Counted from the first letter of the stretch, positions 46,100 through 57,164 are shown. The stretch is DNA of 64,000 nt from Cristatella mucedo (GCA_009760855.2 WPIO01000007.1:8259001-8323000), one strand, 5' to 3'. Program-made: numbers and translations. Notes: generated by a model from the sequence alone, not told the origin.

Positions 46100-46934
46100 A
46101 CACCAACACAGCTGGTGCAAAACTCCGCAGCTAGGCTTGTCTGTCGTGAGCGTCTCAGCTGCCATATTACACCACTTCTCGCCGACCTGCACTGGCTACC
46201 AGTCAAGCAACAGATTGACTTCAAGGTTTTGTCCCTCACTTTTAGGTCACTTCATTCTATGGCTCCAGCCTATCTCTCAGATATACTACCCCATCAGGCC
46301 AAGCATCGTACCACCCGCTTTTCGGAATCCAACAGTCTAGAAATACCTCGTACAAACCTTAAATCCTTTGGAGACCATGCATTTAGTTCGTATGCTCCCA
46401 AAGCCTGGAATTCCCTCCCGACTTGCGTCAGAACATCCCCTGACCTGACCACATTTAAAAGGAACTTAGAAACACACCTATTTAGGACAGCATTTAGTGG
46501 GTCCCTGTGATTCGTCCTTCACGTGCTTATGGGTGCTGACACTGTGCATGCTGCCACTAACCACATCTGCATGCTGACCCTGTGCACGTCACCCCTAACC
46601 ATGTTAGTCATGTTGTTTGTTTATCAAGTATAAATAAATAAATAATAAATCCTAGCTGATTAAACAGCCTCTTTTTGTATAGCGACAGAAGAGCCTTTAC
46701 GGCTATCACCACTGCTTGCAGTGGCGATAAAGAATCGCCCACCGCAGGAATCGAACCCACGACCTCGGGACCGAGGTTGTGAAAGTAACCGCCTTACCTA
46801 GTGTGCCATCACGGCTCACAAGTAGGATATTACTCACCATTCAATTGCTTCCCTTTGAAGCAAATGTAAAGCGCTTAGAGAGAGATTGAGTTCTCTGAGG
46901 GCGCTTTATCAAGTGCATTATTATTATTATATAC
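46100..46934 (+). mobile_element. LINE-B, forward, interrupted by SINE-I
   Basis: The C-terminal RT region in frame 45950-46510 includes LVQNSAARLVCRE, LLADLHWLPVKQQIDFKVL and FGDHAFSSYAPKAWNSLP, the conserved end of L2/CR1 ORF2. The 3' UTR follows. It is broken at 46625 by a minus-strand SINE-I and resumes at 46825 with GGATATTACTCACCATTC, the hairpin and (ATT)n. The C-terminal coding segment is unusually intact. Confidence 0.92.
46631..46818 (-). repeat. SINE-I inserted in LINE-B, with target duplication
   Basis: Full-length reversed SINE-I flanked by CAAGTA on both sides (46625-46630 and 46819-46824). The left copy continues the LINE-B word TTTATCAAG. The SINE's 3' side has a TAAATAAATAAATAATAAAT tail. 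This fixes the element's ends: head TGAGCCGTGATGG, tail (TTTA)n. Confidence 0.92.
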
Positions 46935-46939
46935 CTCTC

Positions 46940-47600
46940 TAAAAATGCATTGTAATAACTTTAACGGGCACTAATTTGAGGAACTTTAAAGGTTCGACAC
47001 TTCTTGTTTTGTGCATGCATATACATAGGCCAGATCTGGTTTGAGAAAATGCAAGAAAATCAATAGTGCAGTTAGACTAAGAAACCAGCTCACTAAGTTT
47101 CCTGATGAAAACAGAGCCGTGCAGCACTGCAACACTTCTTTAGCAGTTTTGGCAAAAACGTGAGATGCCAAAACCTTGATGACCTGCATGGTTTATAATG
47201 TGTTCCTTGAAATTATGAGATGGTATATTCATTTAATGCATACACTTAGCAAACTGAGGTAGTTAAAACCTAGGACACCTTGTACAGAATTTTTTAATTC
47301 CTTGATTACCAGAAATGGTGTTCAATTTTTTCCTTTCCACACCATCAAATTTTAGCATCTCTTCGAACCGTATCAAACTTTTGGTTGTGAATGCTCAAAG
47401 TAGCATGCTTCGAACACTCGGGGATTGCTGAAAAAATGCCTAACACGATTGGTGAGATCAATTTTTACAGAGTCGAATACTAAATGCATTTTATAAATCT
47501 TACTTCGTAGTGCTTCGACGGTTCTAGAAAATATATATGACGAGAATGATGACTCTGTCGGTAGCCAGATATTGCCCAAGTTCTTATAAAAGCAGGGTCA
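46940..47600. other. No recognisable gene
   Basis: Short frames without motif. No repeats recognised. Confidence 0.4.
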
Positions 47601-47602
47601 TT

Positions 47603-47604
<2 letters not shown>

Positions 47605-47666
<62 letters not shown>

Positions 47667-47668
47667 GC
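47605..47668. repeat. (CA)n microsatellite
   Basis: About 60 bases of CA repeat running into CGCGCGCACGCAC. Frames over it are artefacts. Confidence 0.97.
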
Positions 47669-47669
47669 G

Positions 47670-48200
47670 CACGCACCCGCACGTATACAGTGTTACAGAG
47701 TGTCATACAGCGGTACTGCAGAAAGAGAGAAGATACACATTCTTGCAGTTCTTTCAGCGAATGTCTGTCATGAAGATTTTAACTTGACTGCCTCGAGTAG
47801 TGTTAAAACACGATTCTGCAATGCTATTTTTTGTGAATGTGGCTAGACAATAATACTTGCAGAACAGAGTGAGCATTCCACGAGCATATAAAGCACTTGA
47901 CTGAACACTGCAACGAGTCATTAACTAATATGCATCAATTAATGCAACATCGACACATGATGGCATGCATGCGTGCCACGTACTAGCAGGAGACTAAGGT
48001 TCAATAGAAGGTGTAAAGCTGCTCATGTAAAGTAAATTTAAAAAAGCTAATTTTGTTAAACCAACTAATGTCCTGTACATGCATGGTTTTCGTCCTGATA
48101 TTGGAATCAGCCCTCTACATTCGCGGACCAGTAGGCAATTTCGACAAAATGAAATTACAGTAGAGGCATTTGGTGAATTACTGTTTCCTACGGCTGACAA
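47670..48200. other. No firm gene
   Basis: A plus-strand frame from 48079 (SPLHSRTSRQFRQNEITVEAFGELL) looks mildly coding but runs into LINE-A and has no clear boundary. Confidence 0.25.
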
Positions 48201-48204
48201 ATTT

Positions 48205-48765
48205 ATGTTTATGTTTATGCATCGCTGTCTGCCACTCAACAAAGCCATAAATACTATGTGCGTGTTATGCAGGAGAGTTGTGTATAGCTCACTCAAAGCT
48301 CAAGCTGCCTTCGGCATGCATTCGGTAACCAAGAGACTTCATCTCAAGCAACAAATAGAAAGTCGGAGGCATAGTCAAGAGAGCAATTGAGATAGTGAGT
48401 AGCATTGAGCCGTGATGGCACACTAGGTAAGGCGGTTGCTTTCACGACCTCGGTTCCGAGGTCGTGGGTTCGATTCCTGCGGTGGGCGATTCTGTATTGC
48501 CACTGCAAGCGGTGGTGATAGCCGTAAAGGCTCTTCTGTCCCTATACAAAAATGGGCTGTTTAATTAGCTAAGATTTATTTATTTATAGTAGAAAGTAGC
48601 AGTTCAAGACGGCCGGAAAGGATGTGCCATAGTCGGTAAAAGGAGAGTAGAACTCGTTTGGTAAGAGTCGTGCAAGTGAGTTCCACAGTCTAGGACCTTC
48701 TAAGAAAAAGCTTCTGTCACCAACGGTCTTTAAATGGAGGGCATAGACGTAGTCGGAACACAGGC
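48205..48765 (-). mobile_element. LINE-A 3' fragment interrupted by SINE-I
   Basis: Reversed LINE-A: GTGTTATGCAGGAGAGTTGTG, GCATTCGGTAACCAAGAGAC and GATAGTGAGTAGCAT. It is broken by a SINE-I, then continues with GAAAGTAGCAGTTCAAGAC, GTGAGTTCCACAGTCTAGG and TCTGTCACCAACGGTC. Confidence 0.85.
48406..48588 (+). repeat. SINE-I, complete, nested in LINE-A
   Basis: Cleanest forward copy: head TGAGCCGTGATGGCACAC, GGTAAGGCGGTTGCTTTC, box B GTGGGTTCGATTCCTGCGG, body CACTGCAAGCGGTGGTG, GCTCTTCTGTCCCTATAC and tail TTATTTATTTATAG. Box A-like and box B motifs have tRNA spacing, so it was transcribed by RNA polymerase III. Confidence 0.95.
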
Positions 48766-48769
48766 TCTA

Positions 48770-49755
48770 AGTTTTAATTGCTTGATGGACTGTAATTTTA
48801 CATTCAATGCAGACGAATGAAATTTACTTGTAAACTTTCATGACCCAGAGAGTTCAGCTTGGAGGACGGTCGATTAATGGAAAAGACAGTGCATTTACTT
48901 AGCGTTTAAAATTGTATAAGTGGCCAAAAAACCGGATTTATAATTGTGCTACAGTCATACTGAGTGAGTGAAGTGTTCGACCACTGTTCATCTGCCACGT
49001 GCACGAGTGTGATCACTGAGGGCTCACGATAAGATGAAAAGTGAACAACGAGGGGAACCAATCTAACCTAGAGACAGATCGTGAGATATCAGGTCCAAAG
49101 TGGTTATAAATAATAGCAACGTTACTATGCAACAAGGGTGTTTTAATACTGAAATAAATTAAGCTTCCTCTTTGCTGCCATAAAAATCTCATGCTTTCAT
49201 GCATGGAAAACACATCAGTTAACTTCCCTTGCCAAATTACTGGCAATGGCGGCAGCTGATCATGCCTTTTAGAAGTCGACTGCTGAACAAGGTCATAATG
49301 CTTTACAAAGTCGGAGACCCCAACAGTAAATCTATTTCATGTGCCACCCTTGCATCACATATGCCAACAGGCAGAAGTCTATAAATCCCCTACGTTAGAG
49401 GTACCAAGGGATTCAGGCATCAGCGCTGTAGCATAGTAGACCTCACTTTGTAACTACAATGCTGATTAACAACTACACTACACTACAACTACAAACCCAA
49501 GTACATTATTGTTGCAATTCAAAGTCTTAAGTCTAGTTGTCGAGTAATTAAGCATACCATGCCAGGCTGCCGACAACTGAGCTGCCTTTTTTCAGCACAT
49601 TTAGAAAAAAGCCTTTGCCACATAATAATAATAATTATAAGAAATTTCCATTAAAATCTAGGAGAACCAAGTATCTTTCCAGGCACTTTACACAGGAGCA
49701 TAGCTGAAAATAAGTCCAGCCACCCATGAACGCACACACCTTTTATGACATTTCA
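48770..49755. other. No recognisable gene
   Basis: No repeat or motif-bearing frame. An old LINE-B end trace lies near 49620-49700 (ATAATAATAATTATAAG..CTTTCCAGGCACTTTACAC). Confidence 0.35.
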
Positions 49756-49756
49756 G

Positions 49757-49887
49757 GTGCAGCAATAGACGGGTTTCAATACGTGTGGGATTTTGCCTCC
49801 AGCAAGCCTGTCGTGCTTCTCTTGCTTTCAGTGCTCATCTCTTTGTTGCTGCTGTGCTGCTGCAGCCGACGGAAGCAGCTAGGTTGA
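49757..49887 (+). other. Candidate C-terminal transmembrane exon
   Basis: Preceded by an acceptor-like CTTTTATGACATTTCAG; the exon opens in the third reading phase and ends at TGA (49887). It encodes a short juxtamembrane part (DGFQYVWDFASSKP), an almost pure Leu/Val/Ser helix (VVLLLLSVLISLLLL), three consecutive Cys and a basic stop-transfer CSRRKQLG. This is the usual form of the last exon of a single-pass type I membrane protein with a very short cytoplasmic tail; the Cys run could be palmitoylated. The family cannot be told from this exon alone. Confidence 0.45.
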
Positions 49888-49889
49888 TT

Positions 49890-50265
49890 GCTTTTATATA
49901 GGTCAATCTTTCCTTGATATAATATATGCTGCTCATCGGCTGGATTTCGACTCCATACAATGCCCAACACCTCGACAGATATTCGTGAAGCTGGGAAGAA
50001 AGAAGTATGCATAGCATGTCGTGTTCGATAGCCGAACTCGAGCGACCAATGATATCAGAAGCTAAGCACCTACACTGCCCTCCAAACGTTTCTATGCACC
50101 TGCTACCAGCATACTATTTTACTCAAAACATGTAAGATTTATATTGGATTGAAATCTATAGCAGTTTGTATTATGCAGAATGGATACCAATATATGATTA
50201 CATGTAATTTAATGGGTACTATTAATAACTTGCTGAGGCACCATAACTTTGTGTCGGTTCATCCA
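49890..50265. other. No recognisable gene
   Basis: Probably the 3' flank of the preceding exon. Minus-strand frames overlap it without motif. Confidence 0.35.
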
Positions 50266-50269
50266 ATCG

Positions 50270-50645
50270 TCGCGACATTGAGTCCACCAGCTTCCAGCAG
50301 GTTTATTCGGGAACTGTTGCCCAGCAACCATTCAAAACCTCAAAACCAGCACAGGTTTCATTCGTCACGGAATCCTGAACCTTAGAGCATGGTCGACTTC
50401 GTCCCACTGCACGTCCTATTGAGTTCAAGTCCGGACTTGGGCTTGGCCATGCATGTATGACCTCAATTGGCTCGAGAAGCAGCCCCATACCATTACACTG
50501 TCACCACCGAATTGCATGGTCTTTTGCTGGCAACCGTCCATGTATGCTTCAAACATTTGCCGGTGAATGTACTTCCTCCTTTTGTTGCAGCCAAAGAGAT
50601 TGAATTCTGACGTATAGGTTCATATCACACTGCTCCACTGCGCAG
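50270..50645 (-). pseudogene. Tc1/mariner transposase fossil
   Basis: Minus strand, broken frames: SEFNLFGCN near 50590-50610 (degraded SDESKFNLFG), then RRKYIHRQ, FGGDSVMVWGCFSSQL near 50480-50510, WPSPSPDLNSIG near 50420-50450 (the second catalytic region) and WDEVDHAL in another frame. About 50 residues expected between WGCFS and WPxQSPDL are deleted, including the second catalytic Asp. The N-terminal DNA-binding part is absent; a LINE-B lies at that edge. Confidence 0.8.
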
Positions 50646-50649
50646 GTAT

Positions 50650-50870
50650 CAATATGGAAAGTTAGTCGAGATGTCGTGACGTCAGTCGGGAGTGAGTTCC
50701 AGGCTTTGGGAGCATAAGAACTAAAGGCACGGTCTCGAAAGGATTTCAGGTTCGAACGAAGTATAGCTAAACGGTTTGAGTCAGAAAAGCGTGCGGCAGA
50801 ATGCATAGCATGGTTGTGGAGTAGTTCTGATAGGCTGGAATGAGAGAATGAAGGACCCTGAGGCTCTGGA
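50650..50870 (-). mobile_element. LINE-B internal fragment
   Basis: GTCGTGACGTCAGTCGGGAG, AGTTCCAGGCTTTGGGAGC, GGCACGGTCTCGAAAGG, and GTAGTTCTGATAGGCTGG. Neither end is complete. It abuts the Tc1 fossil. Confidence 0.8.
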
Positions 50871-50871
50871 G

Positions 50872-51080
50872 CAGGCCCCTCGACCGGCAAGCGTCGAGGG
50901 ACCTGCATAACTGGGACAAGCGGAATTCGAGCTGTAAGTAAGAGAACCCTACTAGTCTCGATTACCCAACGCACGTGAGCACAAACACAAACGCCCGTAT
51001 GCATAGGACCCACAAAGATGTTTGAATGCACCTGTACGAACAGAAAGCAGCACTAGTCCTTATCACGAGCCAAGTTTGGA
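50872..51080. other. No recognisable gene
   Basis: A short palindromic stretch occurs near 50876-50905 (CCCTCGACCGGCAAGCGTCGAGGG). Otherwise nothing. Confidence 0.35.
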
Positions 51081-51084
51081 CAGC

Positions 51085-51232
51085 TAAAAAATATAATTCA
51101 TTTGCATAGCGCCCAAGAGAACTTAATCTCTATTCAGGCGCTTCACATATGCCTCGGGGCTCGAGCACTCGACCTCAGCCATACCTTGGTCGGGGCGAGC
51201 ACCTTAACCGCTGGACCAAACCAGCTCAGCAA
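51085..51232 (-). repeat. SINE-II copy
   Basis: Reversed copy: CATTTGCATAGCGCCCAAG, AACTTAATCTCTATTCAGGC, CTCGGGGCTCGAGCACTCG, and CACCTTAACCGCTGGACC. Very close to the 40.5 kb copy. Confidence 0.9.
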
Positions 51233-51234
51233 AC

Positions 51235-52482
51235 ATGCGATGTTATAAGAAGTAGCCCTCGGTTGATGACGTGCAATGCAGCAGGGTTCGCGGACAACCA
51301 CCGATCATCATTGCCAGATCGCTCAGCAGCCGCCCCTATTCGCAATACTCGGCTTCTTAGCCATTACACTCCACCTCCTTAGCTAGCAACGACATGCTTG
51401 CTATCGTCTAGGGCGTCATGCACAAAAAGCGAGCGAGTCTAGTTTCTCTGGACTGCACACACTCAGCAACGATAGCAGCTTGCCGCACGCCATAAGACCA
51501 GTTCGAGCAGCGAGCCTGGGCACCAGCCCCCGTACGGCGACCGCACTGCAGAGTCTTCAGTACCGACAGAAAGAGACAGTGCATACATGTAAACGATCGT
51601 CGTTAGTAGTGGGTCAGAAATCACTGACGCTTAACACGCATCCATTAAAAGATAGTAATTTACATAAAAATCTGCAGTAAAAGTTCAGCGGATTTACACT
51701 AAGCAGCCCAGAACCTAAGCAACCTAAGACGGAGCACAGCAAACGCACCTGGGTCGTCGAGGGCAGCAAGCTGAGCAGGGCCGAGTCTGGACGTTGGACG
51801 GTCAGTCACCTCCCAATAGAATTGACGAGTGACGCATTGGATCAAAGGCGCTATCCTAGCCTCCAACTTAGCAAATGGGCAGAAAAAAAACTCGATACAA
51901 CTACAGTTTCGTACCTCAATTACCCGAATTACCGAAGGAGGTGTGGCGATAATGTATAAGCCCAATGACGTCAGAGTCGTAGATATAAAGCTGGTACGCA
52001 GAAGTTATTTTCGTTGACTAGCTTACATTATATGTCTGCTGCAGGATTACTTAGAAAATATATTACTTACAAATATGTTGACGGGGACAGGAAGTTAGTA
52101 CACCAGAGTAAGAACGAATGACCAGTGGGTAACTCATTGAATTGGGCGTACCTCAGTATAAACCAGGTCACTTTGATGAATAGAAAACTGCTGTTGTGCT
52201 AATGAAGTAATTAGCCATCAAGTGAGAAGCTATCCAGTCAAAGGCTACATTATTTTAAATTTATTGTGACTTAGATGTCTTTTGTCGTGTAGCTTCAGGT
52301 GGAAATTATCAACATTGCATACAGAGGCGCCGGCTTACGAAAGCGAAACCTGCTCGGCCCGAAGGGTCCGAAGACGCGCCTCGGTGTGTTGTTGCGGCGC
52401 ACTGCTTAACAATGTTTCAGCAGCAGAGGGATACATCCGGAGCCTAAGTTGTTTTATATGCAGCTTAAGAGTTTCAGACATA
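51235..52482. other. No recognisable gene
   Basis: Short frames on both strands without motif, then AT-rich sequence to 52280. No repeat recognised. Confidence 0.4.
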
Positions 52483-52678
52483 CCCTGTGTTGGGTCGGCC
52501 GTATCGCGACAGCGGACCAGTCCCGCAGATGCCGCTGAGGCGAAAACAGCGGACTCACTTGCACCAGCTGCTTGCAGGCCCGCGTGCTGGCCGTGCGGCC
52601 GGGTTCCGGGTTTCCTTAATAAACGGCATCTGCCTGAGCCGTCTTATTCTGTGCGCGACTACCCGCACAAACATAACA

Positions 52679-52703
52679 GTTGCGACGATAATGGGATTTG
52701 AAC
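52679..52703 (+). promoter_or_regulatory. Putative tRNA primer-binding site
   Basis: Directly after the left repeat: TTGCGACGATAATGGG followed by ATTTGAAC. Its complement reads like the T-arm (GTTCAAATCCC) and acceptor end of a tRNA (TATCGTCG), with a near-CCA end. This is where a retroelement primer site would lie. The match is extended but not exact at the CCA. Confidence 0.4.
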
Positions 52704-53602
52704 GACAAGCTGGGTGCAATACGGTAGGATCTGATGTACCCAGGCTGGGTTCGGTTGGCTGGGACCGGACGGCCATAGTGAGGGTTAGGGTCACCGGCTA
52801 GGCCGGGGTCGGACCTACGGCACGGCCGGATGTATGCGGTGACGTGAGGTCACCGGGGCTCTTGGGTACGGAAAGTTGGCCAAGTAATTCGTTGTGTTGG
52901 AGGCTCCCGATCTCGCCGAGTTATGCACCTGGATTCGTGCAGGCGTGCTCCGGCGATGCTGTCACGCACGCGAGGGAACGAGTACCCAAGGCCCGAGCGG
53001 AGCTGGATAGCTCGCTCGTTGTTGACTTGTTTATACCGCGTTCCCCGTGTAACGTGTTCGTGACCCCCCGTGTGTTGGCGTCTTTCGGTGGAAGCTTACG
53101 ACTGTGGTAGTTGTCGACTCAGAATAGCCAGCAGTTACTCAGCCAGCCGGGTTTTGGACGGCGTACGCTCGTACTGTTGGATTCGGAGTCGGTACAACGA
53201 CAGGACTGCAGAAGCCGACTGACCCCAACTAACACGTTTGTTCGCGCTTGCTGCGTCGTCTTGCGCCCCCGTAGTGTACTGTGTATAGGACCCTCCCTGT
53301 AGACTTGTTTAGTTCTCCCGTTGTTGTTGGCGCATGCGTTACAAAGATGTTTAACCTGACGGCCGCTCGTCCTACCCTAGCTCGGCGGCATGGCGAGCGG
53401 CAGCGTGGCCGGAGGATGGCGGGGTTTGGCGGGAATTAGCCTCTGACCCCTGGAACCCGGTTACACTTATACGAGAGCTTCCCACCAGCGTCGGGGAGCA
53501 GACGTACGCCGACTACGCTTCTTTCTTCAATGGCTGCGAGGATGTGCCTCGAGTAACATTTCCGAAGAGTCGGCTCCGCGTAAACCGGCGGACTTACAGC
53601 TA

Positions 53603-54127
53603 GTGGACCTTGCGGCGCTTGTCAGGAGGATTCTTCCTCCGTCCTCTGCCTCTGTGCCTGAGGTTTGCTACATATGCAGTGGAGATTCCTGCTCAGGCTG
53701 CATCTGTACCAACTTCGATACTAACTCGAGTAATGAGACACACTTCTTGGTGTCTAAAATCTCTGGGCCACAAGTGCCTGCTACAACAATTTCAGAGAGG
53801 CAGCAGGTGGCAGTGACAGTGGAGGAGCAGCTTGTGGTGGTCTTTGAAGTAACGGCTTCTGAATCGGCAACTTTCAAGGAGGCAGGGGATGTTGCCCACG
53901 AAATGCTAATGGTCCGCAAAACGACGATCCGCAAGGAGACGGACAAGATGGCACGGGCCCACGAGGTGGCGGCCGTGAGACGCCGTTCAGCGAAACTGCT
54001 CGTTGCCAGACGACAACAAAGGTCCGCTAGAGGAGAGCAGTGGTGGAAGTCACCGAGAAGGTCACCGAGACGGCGCCGGCGACGGGCAGTGAGACCACTG
54101 CGACAACGGTCAGTGCTTCGACGATGA
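53603..54127 (+). other. Open frame inside the LTR-like element
   Basis: A 174-codon frame with a Cys cluster (CYICSGDSCSGCIC) near its start, a helical middle (QQVAVTVEEQLVVVFEVTASES) and a very Arg-rich end (RRSPRRRRRRAV). Cys knuckles and a basic end would suit a nucleic-acid-binding Gag-like protein, but the spacing is not CCHC. The longer frame on the other strand is a shadow caused by the GC-rich repeat. Treat as hypothetical. Confidence 0.25.
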
Positions 54128-54365
54128 CAAGCCCTGAGACGCCGCCAGGTGATGCGACGGTCAGTGCTGTGACTACGGTCAACGCTGCACGGGCCAGCGT
54201 GGCTGCTCCGGCTAGCGCTGCTACGATTGTCAGCGCTGAGACACCGACACCGGTCTGTGCTGCACCCGCGACGCCGGCCAGCACTGCGACTATGACGCAG
54301 GTCGGCGCTGCGACTACGACGTTGGTCGGCACTGCGACTACTGCTGGCCATGCGGCCCTCACGCC
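54085..54365. repeat. Degenerate GC-rich minisatellite
   Basis: Imperfect units of about 20-27 bases built around CTGCGACTA(C/T)GACG.. and GGTCAGYGCTG. They are clearest at 54285-54350, where GTCGGC(A/G)CTGCGACTA recurs. Frames across it are Ala/Thr- or Arg/Ser-rich. Confidence 0.65.
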
Positions 54366-54441
54366 AGCCTGCGTTTGCGTAATGCATCTGCTTGAGCCGT
54401 CTTGATCTTCGCGCGACTGCCCGCACAAACATAACACCTTG

Positions 54442-55318
54442 GCTGCAGTTCCGTCAGGGCCCTGTAGATCCCACCAGCCTTAGTGCTGAAACGACTGCGT
54501 GCTAAATCAGCCAGACTATTACCGACATTCAGGATTCGCGGTTACTTAATTATAAACGCAAGGGACAAATTATGCGATAGTGTGTGACCAAGGCAGCATA
54601 CCAGCTGGTCGCATGTAATTGGTTGTCAGAGTGATCCAGGAGTTGGGCTTTCCTTATAGCTAAGCTGTACTCTAGACCATTTAGCCCTGAGTTAGTTTAC
54701 GTCATGGCCGCTGTTGACCTCTTATAACTCTCCGCCGCTTTAAAATAGACTTTGTATGCTATTAATATGGACTTTTTATCATGAGGTAGGTGTAGGCTTC
54801 TAAGAGACGCTGGACGCCGGATATTGTCTAATAGCCCACAGACTGTCTAAGTGAAATAAAAGCAGACAAGACAAGAAGGCTGATGCAATACCAGACATGA
54901 CCATGATCAGTCGGAGTTGCATTTTGAGAATGGTTCAGGTATTTACTAAGATACCGCTGCAGCTGTAAAGAGCTTACCTTTCTCCTGCCATGTGAAGCCC
55001 TGATGACCTGAATGTCTGAAAAGCCGAGGGTTCTGGAGACACATTAAAGCCCTACTCACGATCTTTGATGGCCGATATCATCACTCGTTGGTGGGATGAT
55101 GTCGATGGCAGCCAATTTTAAAGACGAAGACAAGACAGCTGCAATGACAGCTTTCGAAGGAGGCACATGGAAAATCCTCGGTAGTAATTTACGTTAGAGC
55201 TATTAGCTCGTTGTTAGGCTTTTTTTTATTGTTCCGGCCGAGGATGACCTTAATTTAAATAGGTGGCAGTGAAACGGCAGCGAGCTAAATCAGCCAGATT
55301 ATGACTAATATTTATTAT
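54442..55318. other. No recognisable gene
   Basis: Nothing recognised. Confidence 0.4.
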
Positions 55319-55319
55319 T

Positions 55320-55460
55320 TGCTGTTCCTTAATTATGTAATGTAATGTAATATGTCTCAGTCTGTAACTTAATATGTCTCAAAGACCAGGTGGATGTTAT
55401 GCGGGAGAGTTTTCTATCGATCGCTATTAGCCTAAGCGGTTTTCGGTATGCAATTATATA
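55320..55460 (-). mobile_element. LINE-A 3' fragment, degraded
   Basis: TAATGTAATGTAATATGTCTC, GGTGGATGTTATGCGGGAGAG and AGCCTAAGCGGTTTTCGG. Tail and terminal part only. Confidence 0.75.
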
Positions 55461-55461
55461 G

Positions 55462-56720
55462 GCGAGGGACCGATTGTTCGATAATCTATGGCCAAGTCAG
55501 CATAAAAGCCGATGCCTTGTAATAGGCTGTCAGTGTGCTTTAGGAGTTGGCCTTTGCATTTGAGCTGATTTGTGCTCTAGAGTCCTGCGAGAGTGAGTGT
55601 ACGACAGGGCTGCTGTTGATCGCTTGTAACCCTACATGGCTGTCAAATAGACTTCTCTATACTGTGAAAATCATTTTTTCTTAAGGTATGGCACTCTTTC
55701 TTGTTGCTTTCTGTTTATGTCGGCATAACTGCAGGCCGTGGTGCTGCACATACGAGGCGTTTGCCATGATTTCAAGGCTCACAGCTTCACGGTTAATTTT
55801 GGCTGAGACTAACACTGTTACAAGTGCACTGTTCGTGTCCAGCTCTGCTCGGATGTGGACGCAGCAACACCTGCTTGTAACAATGCACGGCTTGCTAGCT
55901 GTACAGTAACGCCCAGACTTATGTAATAGATAAGGTCCGGGGATATCGTAAGTCGTTTTCGTATGTTGAGGACAGCTTGTGATACGCTCTACTATGATAC
56001 GCTCTGACGAAAATTATTAATAAGGAGGTAAACGAATTATTTTTTTTACAAATACATAAATACGAAATGAATAGAAACAAGTAAATAAGATTATATATTA
56101 ATACAATAATGTGGAGCATCCATGGACATACAGAAGCTGGTAGTTGTAGTACTGCACGTTAAATACTATTGGGAGAAGTGTGAGGAGGAGTTTGACGATC
56201 CTGCTTCCTCTAAACACTCGTGAATGGTTGATGGCTGCATGCGGATTTTGAAAGTTTTCTTTGATTCGTTTGGATTTGCGATTTGTGTGTGCGACCATGA
56301 CCGAGTTCGTATATCAGAATCTTCGATAGTTGAACGGTCGGGGGGGGAGTGGGAGCTGACTGTGTTATTAAGTTTCGAACTTACCTATACAACTAATAAT
56401 AGGTATTTGTATAGCTACTTCAGAGAAGTAAATCTCGTTTGAGGCACTTTACATATTCTCGGGAGGAAGCTGATTTCTGATGGCCGAGGTCATCATTTTT
56501 GGATTTACAACAGTGCTTTCACTATTTCCCATAAAAGCTGGACTTAGCCTTCAGCATATTACTCGCGTGGTATACTAATGGTATCCTTAGCAGTAGATAA
56601 TTTGCACAGTGACAACAATCCAAACCTTCAAAAATGTCACATTTTGAATAAAGAGTTATTGTGAATGCAGTTTGCTCAAAAGTAGACACTCTTGAAGTCA
56701 GTAAGGTGCTTCCAGAAGGC
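55462..56720. other. No firm gene; SINE-II tail trace
   Basis: A SINE-II/LINE-B-type tail trace lies at 56405-56465 (GTATAGCTACTTCAGAGAAG..TTGAGGCACTTTACATATTC). The frames at 55688-55909 and 56224-56442 (plus strand) have no motif. Confidence 0.35.
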
Positions 56721-56724
56721 ATGG

Positions 56725-57098
56725 ATTGTCCGATGGCACAGTAGGTAAGGTGGTTGCTTTACACGATGTCACTGCCGAGGTCGTGGGTTCAAATCCTGCA
56801 GTAGGCGATCCTTTAATAATAATAATAATAATAATAGTAATAATACACTTGATAAAGCACCCTCAGAGAACTTAATCTCTTTCTAGGCGCTTTACATTTG
56901 CTGCAAAGTGAAATGCAATTGAATGGTAAGTAAAATCATGCTTGAAAAACAAACACAATGAATAATATGGTTAGGGGTGACATGCACAGGGTCAGCATGC
57001 AAATGTGGTTGTCGCTGCAAGCAGTGGTGATAGCTTTTAAGGTTCTTCTGTCGCTATACAACCGAGGCTGTTAAATCAGCTAGTATTTTTTTTATTTT
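56725..57098 (+). repeat. SINE-I split by LINE-B
   Basis: The SINE head and box B (GTCGTGGGTTCAAATCCTGC) end at GGCGATCCTTTA (56813). The body resumes at 57011 with GCTGCAAGCAGTGGTG and runs to TAGTATTTTTTTTATTTTAG. The gap is filled exactly by a reversed LINE-B 3' end. Confidence 0.9.
56814..57010 (-). mobile_element. LINE-B 3' end inside SINE-I
   Basis: (ATA)n tail, hairpin CCCTCAGAGAACTTAATCTC and 3' UTR to CAGCATGCAAATGTGG. A very short insertion, younger than the SINE. Confidence 0.92.
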
Positions 57099-57164
57099 AG
57101 GCTGTCGACATCTCGTTTCTGATGACCCTGTGGTGTGCTCAGACTCGGCTCAGCTGTAGCCCTT

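Larger units (their letters stand above)
52488..54436 (+). mobile_element. Short LTR-like element (non-autonomous)
   Basis: GC-rich segment bounded by similar ends. The left end (52488-52678) starts TGTTGGG and ends CATAACA, an inverted TGTT..AACA pair, and contains an AATAAA signal about 65 bases before its end. The last 100 bases recur at 54337-54436 (GCATCTGCTTGAGCCGTCTTG..CCCGCACAAACATAACA). The flanks CCCTG (52483-52487) and CCTTG (54437-54441) could be a decayed 5-bp target duplication. A tRNA-end-like primer site follows the left repeat. No reverse transcriptase, protease or integrase lies inside about 1.75 kb, so at best it is a TRIM/LARD-type passenger. The first half of the right repeat is not recognisable. 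Confidence 0.45.

Noticed and set aside
48406-48588. tRNA gene
   Set aside because: Box A/B-like motifs are present, but the flanks and body repeat at many loci and no intact cloverleaf is evident; it is a SINE.
53668-54432. 254-codon minus-strand ORF, the second longest in the window outside LINEs
   Set aside because: Arg/Ser-rich antisense of a GC-rich minisatellite region; no start context, domain or splice evidence.
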